A DNA stretch of 11,523 nucleotides, taken from positions 1-11,523 of the forward strand of contig CAJLTZ010000078.1 of the NCBI GenBank assembly GCA_905209725.1. The letters are read 5' to 3'. A model generated the notes under the pieces. The model searched no databases. It saw only the letters and a list, made by a program, of their open reading frames with translations, and was not told the origin of the DNA. Below are positions 1 through 7,127 of this stretch, piece by piece; positions within the stretch are counted from its first letter, which is position 1; every line of letters begins with the position of its first letter. Source of the DNA: an uncultured Muribaculaceae bacterium. Lineage in GTDB: Bacteria > Bacteroidota > Bacteroidia > Bacteroidales > Muribaculaceae. The position numbers were made by a program, and so were the translations under genes.

Positions 1-1
1 T

Positions 2-1756
2 TTCAGGTTGCCGATTCAACTTTCTTGGGGGATCGCTTATCCCGAACTCGCGTTAATAGATTACGGTGATGATGAGGGTAATCATGGATATAATTTTAGA
101 AACCAAATAATAAATAATGCCCCTTTAAGCGATTATGATTTTAGTTCAAACCCTATCAGATCTACATATTTTACTGATGAAAAATCAATAGAAACCGATG
201 ACAAATCCTATACCGCATCCTTGCAGTCTGTTAAAATATATAGCAATTTCACCACTGCTACAATTAAACTCGTGCCCAATGTTGATATTGAATCCCTTCC
301 TCTATATCAAAGTGAAAAAACTATTTTAAAGACAAAAGACAGTTCATATCCTATTCAGGGATTTCTAGGCGATTTTTATGAAACAAAAGATTCCATTCTT
401 AATCCATTAGTTTTCAACGGAACATGGAACTGGAAAAAGGCAAAGGCCGGAGAAGAGTATTATTATACAATGGTGTTCGATGGCAAGTTGCGTCAAGGAT
501 TTGAATCAATATCTATAATAGATGAGGGAAATGATAACGGAATGCATGGATTCTCCTTTAAAGATGTATCAATTGATAATCCTGTCACATTTAAATGGAA
601 TCATCTTGATGAGTATGTAATTTATCACTTTAATCGCCTATTAGACTATATTTTACGTCAACCCCTTTTTCTTTCATGGTTATACTTATTCATTTTACTA
701 TCAACAGTTGGAATTCCATTGATAATTGCATTTCGCGCATTGATTAAACTGATTTGCAAGGTCCAAATACGAATTGAGGAAACATGGCAAGTTAAAAAGA
801 AACAAACAAAATATTATAGAAACAAGATTCTTAAGGAAAAGGATGAAATATATTTGGTGGGAGTTCTTGACGTATCCGGAGATACTGCGGAATTCAAGAC
901 TCAAAAATTAATAAAGAAGGTAAGGCTATACAACGGTCGTTATATTCAATATTATTCCACTGGAGATTACTATTCAGAAGTGTATTTACATCCCGGCGAT
1001 TATTTATATAAAGTTGTTCTATCTTATATAGAAATCAAAGGGCGTTGTTCATCTTCCAGTATTAAGGCAGCCTTTTCAAGATGCCCTGCTTTACGGGAAC
1101 AACTTAATCGATTCTTAAAAGGAGAAAGTTCTTATTGGGTTTATGTCAAATGGTTCGATGGGCAAGATACTGTCTGTCTTAGGAAACCATTTAATTTTTT
1201 TGAAATTAGAACTTATTTGCATGGACAGGATGAATTGAAAAGAATCAGTGCAGATGTTCATAAAATTCAGACTTCCTTGCTTAAAGAAAAATTATCATGG
1301 GAAAAAGCTGTAAAAAATGGCCTTAAGTGGATTGGGAAAGGCTTAGTAAAAGTCTTCGCGGCTTCAGTTTTCGGGTATATTGGTGCTTCTCTACCCGACT
1401 TTGATTTTGATATGGATATTGATACGCCATCGCCGGATTTAGGTTTAAGTCTTGATATTCCAGAATTCGATAGTGAAATGGATTTTGACCTAAATAGTGA
1501 TTATGATTCGGGAGACTTTAATTCCTATCCAGATGATGAATCCGGGTATAATGTTGCATTTGGTTCTCAGAATGCAAGTTTAAATAGGTGTGGCGGCAGT
1601 TCTGATTCTCTACCTGTCACTATTACCAAAGTGCCGGGTACCGCCAATGAGTTCAGCATAAAGGATCAATTTGGACATGTAGTCAAGGTCAAAGGTACAG
1701 ATAACAAGGTGGATATAAACGGGATATGGTATAAACTTCCCAAATTAAAGGGATAA
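2..1756 (+). CDS. Unrecognised membrane-anchored protein, 5' end outside window
   Basis: I do not recognise this family. The frame is open to the left edge; the first usable start inside the window is a TTG at 8, so the true start is probably upstream. Numbering from that TTG (582 residues), a predicted extracytoplasmic part (about 1-215) carries two similar stretches: IDYGDDEGNHGYNF (17-30) and IDEGNDNGMHGFSF (171-184). These suggest an imperfect tandem repeat of about 150 residues whose first unit begins off the window. A single strong hydrophobic segment follows at about 219-242, flanked by Lys/Arg on its C-terminal side, which places the rest in the cytoplasm. Residues 280-400 look like a mixed beta-rich domain. 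Residues 430-462 form a Lys-rich, probably amphipathic helix running into a small-residue hydrophobic patch. Residues 463-512 are strongly acidic (many D-x-D), and a short domain closes the protein. The gene is AT-rich compared with the core genes to the right. No catalytic motif was seen. Confidence 0.75.
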   Translation, partial: FRLPIQLSWGIAYPELALIDYGDDEGNHGYNFRNQIINNAPLSDYDFSSNPIRSTYFTDEKSIETDDKSYTASLQSVKIYSNFTTATIKLVPNVDIESLPLYQSEKTILKTKDSSYPIQGFLGDFYETKDSILNPLVFNGTWNWKKAKAGEEYYYTMVFDGKLRQGFESISIIDEGNDNGMHGFSFKDVSIDNPVTFKWNHLDEYVIYHFNRLLDYILRQPLFLSWLYLFILLSTVGIPLIIAFRALIKLICKVQIRIEETWQVKKKQTKYYRNKILKEKDEIYLVGVLDVSGDTAEFKTQKLIKKVRLYNGRYIQYYSTGDYYSEVYLHPGDYLYKVVLSYIEIKGRCSSSSIKAAFSRCPALREQLNRFLKGESSYWVYVKWFDGQDTVCLRKPFNFFEIRTYLHGQDELKRISADVHKIQTSLLKEKLSWEKAVKNGLKWIGKGLVKVFAASVFGYIGASLPDFDFDMDIDTPSPDLGLSLDIPEFDSEMDFDLNSDYDSGDFNSYPDDESGYNVAFGSQNASLNRCGGSSDSLPVTITKVPGTANEFSIKDQFGHVVKVKGTDNKVDINGIWYKLPKLKG

Positions 1757-1903
1757 TAGACTTCCTTTTTGTTGTAGATGAGTAAAGTGTCGAAATTTAA
1801 TGTTATCTCTGCATAATAATCTGCGATTGTAGTTGACAGAGACCGCCCAGAAGGATTAATAACACATAATCAATATATTACAAAATCCCTTGTGGTCGCA
1901 AAA

Positions 1904-1911
1904 TAGGTTTG
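1904..1911 (+). promoter_or_regulatory. Possible -7 box upstream of the methyltransferase
   Basis: TAGGTTTG matches the Bacteroidota -7 consensus TAnnTTTG and lies about 50 bp before the methyltransferase ATG. No TTTG sits 19-21 bp upstream; the nearest TTG (1890-1892) is only 11 bp away. The promoter is therefore weakly supported. The rest of the 1757-1954 gap shows no convincing hairpin or other element. Confidence 0.25.
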
Positions 1912-1954
1912 GTCTTTTGTCAGCACACATGGGAATTTCATCTTGAATGACCTT

Positions 1955-2521
1955 ATGCTTGATAGTACAGTTCGGTTTATAGATTTATTCGCCGGAATAG
2001 GAGGCATACGTACCGGTTTATCGCTGGCTCTCGAAGAGGCAGGATATACCCCTCAATGTGTACTTACCTCTGAAATCAAGCCTTATGCTGTGAAAGTCTT
2101 ACAAGACAATTATCCTCAGGAGAATATGGTCGGTGATGTCACCCAGCTTTCCGCAGATGACATTCCGGACTTTGATATTCTTTGTGCGGGATTCCCTTGT
2201 CAGGCATTTTCATCAGCGGGAAAAAGACAAGGTTTTGCTGACACGAGAGGCACTTTGTTTTTTGAAGTTGAACGCATCTTGCGAGCTAAGAAGCCACAGG
2301 GATTCATCCTTGAAAATGTGGAAGGTCTTGTTAATCACGACGGCGGAAGGACTCTCAGCATAATAATCTCAAAACTCATAGATTTAGGATACAAGGTCGA
2401 ATATAAGGTTTTGAATTCATCAAAATTTGGAGTCCCTCAGGAGCGCAAGCGCATCTATATAGTAGGTACATTTGTCAAGAAACCTGATCTCGAACAATTC
2501 CCGGAGTCGTCAAAACTGTAG
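1955..2521 (+). CDS. DNA (cytosine-5) methyltransferase, N-terminal part (motifs I-VIII), split gene
   Basis: This is the catalytic part of an AdoMet-dependent C5-cytosine DNA methyltransferase of a type II restriction-modification system. From the ATG at 1955 (188 residues) the conserved motifs appear in order. Motif I is FIDLFAGIGG (8-17), which binds AdoMet. Motif IV is the GFPCQ loop with the attacking Cys82. Motif VI is ENV (120-122). Motif VIII is QERKRIYIVG (162-171). A TTG at 1943 is an alternative start, and neither has a Shine-Dalgarno. The frame ends at TAG 2519-2521, just after the AAAA run at 2512-2515. The protein continues directly in the next frame (2521-3252), so this is one gene with an apparent missing base. 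One extra A would give a protein of 432 residues, a normal size for the family. On its own this piece lacks the target-recognition domain and motifs IX-X. Whether the gene is dead, wrongly sequenced or works as a two-piece enzyme cannot be settled from the sequence. Confidence 0.9.
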   Translation: MLDSTVRFIDLFAGIGGIRTGLSLALEEAGYTPQCVLTSEIKPYAVKVLQDNYPQENMVGDVTQLSADDIPDFDILCAGFPCQAFSSAGKRQGFADTRGTLFFEVERILRAKKPQGFILENVEGLVNHDGGRTLSIIISKLIDLGYKVEYKVLNSSKFGVPQERKRIYIVGTFVKKPDLEQFPESSKL

Positions 2522-3252
2522 GCGAAATACTTGAAAAAGGTAAGCCTACGATTGAAAGTCCCTTTATAAAATTACTTCTTAATCATTTTTCTATCGATGA
2601 ACTATATGGGAAGTCGATTAAGGATAAAAGGGGCGGCGAAACGAATATTCATTCATGGGATTTGGAGATTAAGGGTCCAGTATCTGACAAGCAGAAAGAA
2701 TTGCTCAACTGTATCCTGCGAGAAAGGAGAAAGAAAAAATGGGCAGAAGAAATCGGTATTGACTGGATGGACGGAATGCCTCTTACCGCAAGTCAAATAT
2801 CCACATTCTTTCCGCATCCAGATCTTCAGGCAATGCTTGACGATCTGACAAGTAAGGGTTATCTTAAATTTGAACATCCCAAAAAGAAGGTAACAAAAAC
2901 AGATTTATTCGGAACAACTTCAGTATCCCGAGAGCCGGACACGTCTCTGCCAAGGGGTTATAATATTGTTGCCGGCAAACTCAGTTTTGAGATCAGCAAG
3001 GTTATGGGACCCGATGAAATTGCACCTACATTGGTTGCTATGGATATGCAGAAACTCTATGTTGCCGACAATGGAGGTTTACGTCGTCTCACTCTTAGAG
3101 AAGGCCTCAGATTATTCGGCTATCCGGAATCAATGCAGCTCAATGTTTCGGAAAAAGATGGATTTGACCTTTTGGGAAACACTGTGGTAGTTCCTGTGGT
3201 TAAGGCAGTGGCCACCCGTTTAATTAACGCAATCAATAGCATAAATGAATAA
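2521..3252 (+). CDS. DNA (cytosine-5) methyltransferase, C-terminal part (target recognition, motifs IX-X), split gene
   Basis: This is the continuation of the upstream methyltransferase in the -1 frame. The frame is open from 2488 and joins the N-terminal part as ...ESSK/TVGEILEKG if one A is added at 2512-2515. It holds the variable target-recognition region, including the stretch WMDGMPLTASQISTFFPHP. It then has motif IX (RRLTLREGLRLFGYPE, about 3082-3129) and motif X (DGFDLLGNTVVVPVV, about 3157-3201), which folds back onto the AdoMet site. It has no ATG near its beginning; the first usual start codon is TTG 2662, which would give 196 residues and drop the first part of the recognition region. 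Its stop overlaps the endonuclease start by 8 bp, which suggests translational coupling. Independent translation is doubtful, so a pseudogene or a sequencing indel is as likely as a genuine second subunit. Confidence 0.85.
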   Translation, partial: GEILEKGKPTIESPFIKLLLNHFSIDELYGKSIKDKRGGETNIHSWDLEIKGPVSDKQKELLNCILRERRKKKWAEEIGIDWMDGMPLTASQISTFFPHPDLQAMLDDLTSKGYLKFEHPKKKVTKTDLFGTTSVSREPDTSLPRGYNIVAGKLSFEISKVMGPDEIAPTLVAMDMQKLYVADNGGLRRLTLREGLRLFGYPESMQLNVSEKDGFDLLGNTVVVPVVKAVATRLINAINSINE

Positions 3253-3994
3253 TCATCAATCAATTAAACTTACCGCAGAGGAAGTTTACAACAGGCTTCT
3301 CAATGTAGACAAAATAAAAACAGTAGAGGGGCAGATCCGCTTTTATCTTGGCGATGTGAACATCATTGTCAAGCAGAAGGATGTTGTCGGCAATATTATC
3401 CAAGAATGGCTCGAAGGATGGCTGAAGAAAAACAATATCGCATTTGATTATAATCCAAACTCGCAAATGCCACCTGACATCTTTCTTGATCCAGAAGACC
3501 ATACAAGAGACCTGCTTGAAGTTAAGGCGTTTAACCGTCAGGCTTCTCCGGGTTTTGATATAGCGGATTTCAAAGCCTATGCCCGTGAGATTATCGAGGC
3601 TCCATATATGCTTCACACCAAATATCTGATTTTTGGATACAAGATGTCCAATGACGGAATTGTAACCATACATGACCTTTGGCTTAAAAATGTTTGGGAA
3701 ATATGTAGAGCGATGGATAAATGGGCGCTTAACGTCCAGTATAAGAATCACGTTATTCACAAAATCCATCCAGCCACATGGTATAGCAACAATCGGAAAT
3801 ATCCGCTGTTTCAGTCGTTGGAACATTATTTGTCTGCAATCGAGGAGACATTATTCGGCTATCCAGATACTCATGAACTGGCAGTTGGCTGGAGAAAGAA
3901 AGTTGCTGAGGCATATTATAAAGCCTATGGCGTAAAACTCACAATACCCCGGTGGGAAGATATTGAAGAAATATATCGCCCTAAAATCAAGTGA
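3245..3994 (+). CDS. Type II restriction endonuclease, NgoBV/NlaIV-like (predicted GGNNCC)
   Basis: This is the predicted endonuclease partner of the upstream C5 methyltransferase, 249 residues and complete. A PD-(D/E)xK nuclease signature is visible: PD at 77-78 in the segment QMPPDIFLDPED, followed by LLEVKAF with Glu92 and Lys94 as the usual metal-binding and catalytic residues. The surrounding blocks (GQIRFYLGDVNIIVKQKDVV near 29-48, SPGFDIADF near 101-109, PYMLHTKYLIFGY) fit my memory of the NgoBV/NlaIV family, which cuts GGNNCC. That assignment is from recall, not a search; the restriction-enzyme call is firmer than the site. The ATG at 3245 overlaps the methyltransferase stop by 8 bp, the usual compact M-then-R order. 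The frame shows no stop or shift, which is odd beside a broken methyltransferase. Confidence 0.72.
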   Translation: MNNHQSIKLTAEEVYNRLLNVDKIKTVEGQIRFYLGDVNIIVKQKDVVGNIIQEWLEGWLKKNNIAFDYNPNSQMPPDIFLDPEDHTRDLLEVKAFNRQASPGFDIADFKAYAREIIEAPYMLHTKYLIFGYKMSNDGIVTIHDLWLKNVWEICRAMDKWALNVQYKNHVIHKIHPATWYSNNRKYPLFQSLEHYLSAIEETLFGYPDTHELAVGWRKKVAEAYYKAYGVKLTIPRWEDIEEIYRPKIK

Positions 3995-4035
3995 CCAGTC
4001 CCTTTGCAGACAATATGACCTTGAGAAATAATTGA

Positions 4036-4076
4036 GGAGCGGCTACACAGTTTTATGTGTGGCCGCTCCACTGTTT
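4036..4076. terminator. Hairpin terminator between convergent genes
   Basis: GGAGCGGCTACACA (4036-4049) pairs with TGTGTGGCCGCTCC (4056-4069) around a 6-nt loop. This gives a 14-bp stem with one U-G wobble. A modest T-rich stretch (GTTTTATT) follows on the plus side, so it best suits the rightward endonuclease transcript. It also lies just past the stop of the leftward thioredoxin gene and could end both. Confidence 0.8.
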
Positions 4077-4100
4077 TATTGAAGTCTTGAAAATAGGGGA

Positions 4101-5204
4101 TTATTTCGCGTTGAGGAGTTTGGCGAGGGTGTCGGGGAAGGCGGGGTCGGCGCCGGTGGTGATGTTCGCTATCTTGCCTTCGGGGTTCACGACCACTTTC
4201 GTCGGGAATCCCTCTACGGCATAGTCCTCAACTACTTTGCCGCCATTGGCCTCACCATTATACAGGTTAACCCAGGGCAACTGCCATTTCTCCACGGCGG
4301 CTTTCCATGCTTCCGGAGTGTCATTGCAGGCCACGCCTACTATCTCCAGTTTGCCTGCATATTCCGTGTAGAGTTTCTTCAATTCCGGGAATCCCTTGAT
4401 GCACCACGGACACCACGAGCCCCAGAAGTCAATAATCACCCATTTGCCACGGAAATCACTCAGACTTATTTTCTTGCCCGACATATCGCTGAATGTAAAG
4501 TCGGGAGCAGTCATAGTGCCGTTCTGCATGGCTTCCTTGCGCTTCTCCATCTCGATTGTCTTTTCTACATAATGTTTTTGCTTTTCGAGAAGGGGCATAA
4601 GGATGCTTTTCTGAGCCTCGGGACCCATCGCGTTGAATGCGTCGATAAATGCCTGGCCGTCAAGATGCATCACTGCGAAGGGCACACCCTGACCATCCTT
4701 ATTGGCGGCGAGATAGCGGTGGAACACATCGTAATAGGCATTCTGCAGCGAATCGACCATCTCCTGCGTGGCTTTACCTGAAGACTGGAGTTGCTGAAAC
4801 TCCTTAAGAATTGCCCCGGACTCTGTGTCGAGCAGAGCCACATCCCTCATCAGGTCGGTGCCCGAAGCCGTATACTTTAGCGGTGCTATATTCGTGACAT
4901 CAACTGTGATTTTCTCATCAGGTGCGGCATATACCACAACATATTCATTATCCGAGACGGGAAAGAGATATTGTGCCGGTCCCGCTGTAAGTTGCTTCAC
5001 CACAAGGCGACCCTTATTTGGAGTGGCATTGATTGTGGTGCCGTTGCCACGCTCGGCACGCGGTTTCACGGCATCGCTGATCAGCATCGATTGCACTGAA
5101 TATTCTTTTTGTGCGGATTCCTTTGGCAGGTTGACTATGATATCGGCCTGCGCCAGAGCCGGGAGCGCGAGGGCTGCCACAGCGAAAATTGTCATTTTCT
5201 TCAT
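4101..5204 (-). CDS. TlpA-like thioredoxin-family protein, exported
   Basis: This is a 367-residue predicted periplasmic thiol-disulfide oxidoreductase. Residues 1-20 form a type I signal peptide (Lys-Lys, hydrophobic Ala/Leu core, cleavage likely after ALAQA); there is no lipobox cysteine. Residues about 21-225 are an N-terminal extension with a beta-rich part and then helices, as in Bacteroidota TlpA proteins with a DUF4369-like domain. The thioredoxin fold starts near 233. It carries the redox motif WCPWC (Cys265, Cys268) and the cis-Pro loop GFPT (Pro334). The CPWC spacer is less common than CGPC or CPPC and could alter the redox potential. The gene is last in the leftward operon, 11 bp after the radical SAM stop. 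The partner protein is unknown: cytochrome maturation, oxidative-stress repair and general disulfide reduction are all possible. Confidence 0.9.
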   Translation of the reverse strand: MKKMTIFAVAALALPALAQADIIVNLPKESAQKEYSVQSMLISDAVKPRAERGNGTTINATPNKGRLVVKQLTAGPAQYLFPVSDNEYVVVYAAPDEKITVDVTNIAPLKYTASGTDLMRDVALLDTESGAILKEFQQLQSSGKATQEMVDSLQNAYYDVFHRYLAANKDGQGVPFAVMHLDGQAFIDAFNAMGPEAQKSILMPLLEKQKHYVEKTIEMEKRKEAMQNGTMTAPDFTFSDMSGKKISLSDFRGKWVIIDFWGSWCPWCIKGFPELKKLYTEYAGKLEIVGVACNDTPEAWKAAVEKWQLPWVNLYNGEANGGKVVEDYAVEGFPTKVVVNPEGKIANITTGADPAFPDTLAKLLNAK

Positions 5205-5215
5205 TTATATGCGTT

Positions 5216-6133
5216 TTATGTGATTTGGTCTATTGATTGGCTTTGCTTCAGGTATTTAAGCAATCGCCCGGTAAACTCAAAATTCTTCAGGCCCCATTTC
5301 GGGCTTATCACGCTTTGCGGAGGCGCCGAGGCAAGGAAGCGATCGATGGCAAAGCGATTGCCGACAGTGCGGACAATCCTGGCGCACAAGCGCAGATAGT
5401 CGTCAAGCGAGATGCTTGGCACTCTGATCTCTCCCCTCTCGAGCATATGGCTCAAGGGAGTGTCCTTTAACACCTGCAACTGATGCATCTTGAGTGACTC
5501 CACGCCCAATGCGTTCAACTCCTCCACATTCGCGATAACCCTATTCTCATCCTCACCTGGAAGTCCGGCGATAAGATGCACACCCGGGTGCAGACCGGCA
5601 TCGGCCACCCTGCGGATTGCGGTGCGGGCCTTCTCGGCAGTGTGGCCCCGATGAATAGCAAGAAGCGTGTCATCGCAGAAAGTCTCCACACCTATCTCAA
5701 CAATTACAGGCACCTCTTTGTTGAGCGCGCTGAGCATCTGCACTGTGGCATCGGGAAGGGAGTCGGGTCGCGTACCGATCACTATCCCCACCACATCCTC
5801 CACGGCCAACGCCTCACGAAGATTGCGCTCAAGCATCTCGAGCGATGTGCCGTAAGTGGCAGTGTACGATTGGAAATAGGCAAGATATCGCATTTGCGGA
5901 TATTTCCTTGCAAAGAATCTCTTCCCTGCTTCAACCTGTTCGGCCACACCCTTCACGTCGAAACAATAAGCCGGAGTAAACGAGGCGTTGCTGCAATAGA
6001 TGCACCCGCCGAGTCCCCGCTCGCCGGTGCGGTTGGGGCATGAACGGCCTGTATTCACAGAGATTTTCTGCACCTTGCGCCGTCCAAAAATTGTGGCGAG
6101 ATATTCGGAGTATTCAATGAAGAAGGGGTTCAT
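5216..6133 (-). CDS. Radical SAM protein, YhcC/TIGR01212 type
   Basis: This is a radical S-adenosylmethionine enzyme of the YhcC (TIGR01212) group, whose reaction is not established to my knowledge. I start it at the ATG at 6133 (305 residues, MNPFFIEYSEYL). A TTG at 6160 would add nine residues and overlap aroC. The three Cys that bind the 4Fe-4S cluster sit in the family's extended motif CPNRTGERGLGGCIYC: Cys32, then Cys44 and Cys47. This is wider than the classical CxxxCxxC spacing and diagnostic for the group. Downstream are the SAM-barrel stretches GIVIGTRPDSLPD, VEIGVETFCDDTL and HLIAGLPGED. The length is normal. It begins 13 bp after the aroC stop and ends 11 bp before the thioredoxin gene, so it is almost certainly co-transcribed with both. 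No functional link to the neighbours is obvious. Confidence 0.92.
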   Translation of the reverse strand: MNPFFIEYSEYLATIFGRRKVQKISVNTGRSCPNRTGERGLGGCIYCSNASFTPAYCFDVKGVAEQVEAGKRFFARKYPQMRYLAYFQSYTATYGTSLEMLERNLREALAVEDVVGIVIGTRPDSLPDATVQMLSALNKEVPVIVEIGVETFCDDTLLAIHRGHTAEKARTAIRRVADAGLHPGVHLIAGLPGEDENRVIANVEELNALGVESLKMHQLQVLKDTPLSHMLERGEIRVPSISLDDYLRLCARIVRTVGNRFAIDRFLASAPPQSVISPKWGLKNFEFTGRLLKYLKQSQSIDQIT

Positions 6134-6146
6134 ACCAGCGATATTA

Positions 6147-7127
6147 TCATATTCCGGCAATACGAAGGAAGTCGGCGATTGTCAACGCCGCCATGGCCTC
6201 CACCACCGGCACCGCCCTTATAGCCACGCAGGGATCGTGGCGTCCTTTTACCGGAAGCGTTACTTGTTCACGCTCAGAGATGTCGATAGTTTCTACCTCC
6301 TGCATCAATGTGGGGGTGGGCTTGAAATATACCCGGAAGTTGATATCCATACCGTTGGAGATTCCGCCCTGTATGCCGCCGGAATGGTTGGCGGAACAGG
6401 GATGCCCCTCAGGGTCACGGTGCTGCAGGGTCAGGAAAGTGTCGAGCGACTCGCTACCGAGCATTGAGGCGGCCGCGAAACCGTCGCCATATTCGAAAGC
6501 CTTCGCCGCGTTGATGCCCATCATGGCGGCGGCGAGGCGGGAATGCAGTTTGTCGAACACCGGTTCGCCGAGTCCCACAGGCACTCCCTTGATCAGGCAT
6601 TCCACAATGCCGCCGCAGGAGTCGCCGGCAGCCGCAGCATCCTTCACAGAGCAAGTCTCCTTGAATAAGGCTTCAATGGAGATTCCACGGGTATCAAGCC
6701 ATTGACGGCATATCGCACCGGCCACTGTCCAGTTTACTGTTTCCCGGGCGCTCTGGCGTCCACCGCCACGTGGGTCGCGGATGCCGTATTTGTGCTGATA
6801 GGTGTAGTCGGCATGGCAGGGACGATAGGCCTGCTCAGCCTCGGAATAGTCGGAGGGACGCTGGTCGCGGTTTCTGATTATGAAACCGATAGGCGTACCG
6901 AGTGTGAAACCATCAGCATTGATGCCGGAAAGAATCTCTACCTTATCCGGTTCGCGGCGCTGTGATGTAAGGGGCTGACGTCCCGGTGCACGGCGCTGGA
7001 GCTGACGCTGGATTTCTGCAAGGTCTATATGCACAAGGGGTGGCATTCCATCGAGAATGCCACCCATTGCGGGCCCATGGCTTTCGCCAAATGTGGTGAG
7101 CCGTATTAGCTGTCCAATACTGTTCAT
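6147..7127 (-). CDS. aroC: Chorismate synthase, shortened form
   Basis: Chorismate synthase converts 5-enolpyruvylshikimate-3-phosphate to chorismate with reduced FMN, the last common step to the aromatic amino acids, folate and menaquinone precursors. The start is the ATG at 7127, which overlaps the rho stop as ATGA and gives the family N-terminus MNSIGQLIRLTTFGESHG. The frame runs 38 residues further upstream, but that part is rho sequence read in another frame. Conserved elements are present: GESHG with His17, RRAPG (46-50), RPCHADYTY with His105, GGGRQSARET (121-130), NHSGGIQGGISNG (247-259) and GRHDPC with Asp298. The protein is 326 residues against roughly 350-360 usually. Most of the deficit is one in-frame gap of about 30 residues between 153 and 168, where relatives carry a conserved CPD-containing segment and helix before GDSxGG. 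All visible catalytic residues remain, so I expect an active enzyme, but this is untested. Confidence 0.95.
   Translation of the reverse strand: MNSIGQLIRLTTFGESHGPAMGGILDGMPPLVHIDLAEIQRQLQRRAPGRQPLTSQRREPDKVEILSGINADGFTLGTPIGFIIRNRDQRPSDYSEAEQAYRPCHADYTYQHKYGIRDPRGGGRQSARETVNWTVAGAICRQWLDTRGISIEALFKETCSVKDAAAAGDSCGGIVECLIKGVPVGLGEPVFDKLHSRLAAAMMGINAAKAFEYGDGFAAASMLGSESLDTFLTLQHRDPEGHPCSANHSGGIQGGISNGMDINFRVYFKPTPTLMQEVETIDISEREQVTLPVKGRHDPCVAIRAVPVVEAMAALTIADFLRIAGI

Noticed and set aside
2653..2877. Minus-strand and third-frame open frames within the methyltransferase C-terminal half
   Set aside because: The plus-strand frame holds methyltransferase motifs IX and X across this stretch, so the others are shadows.
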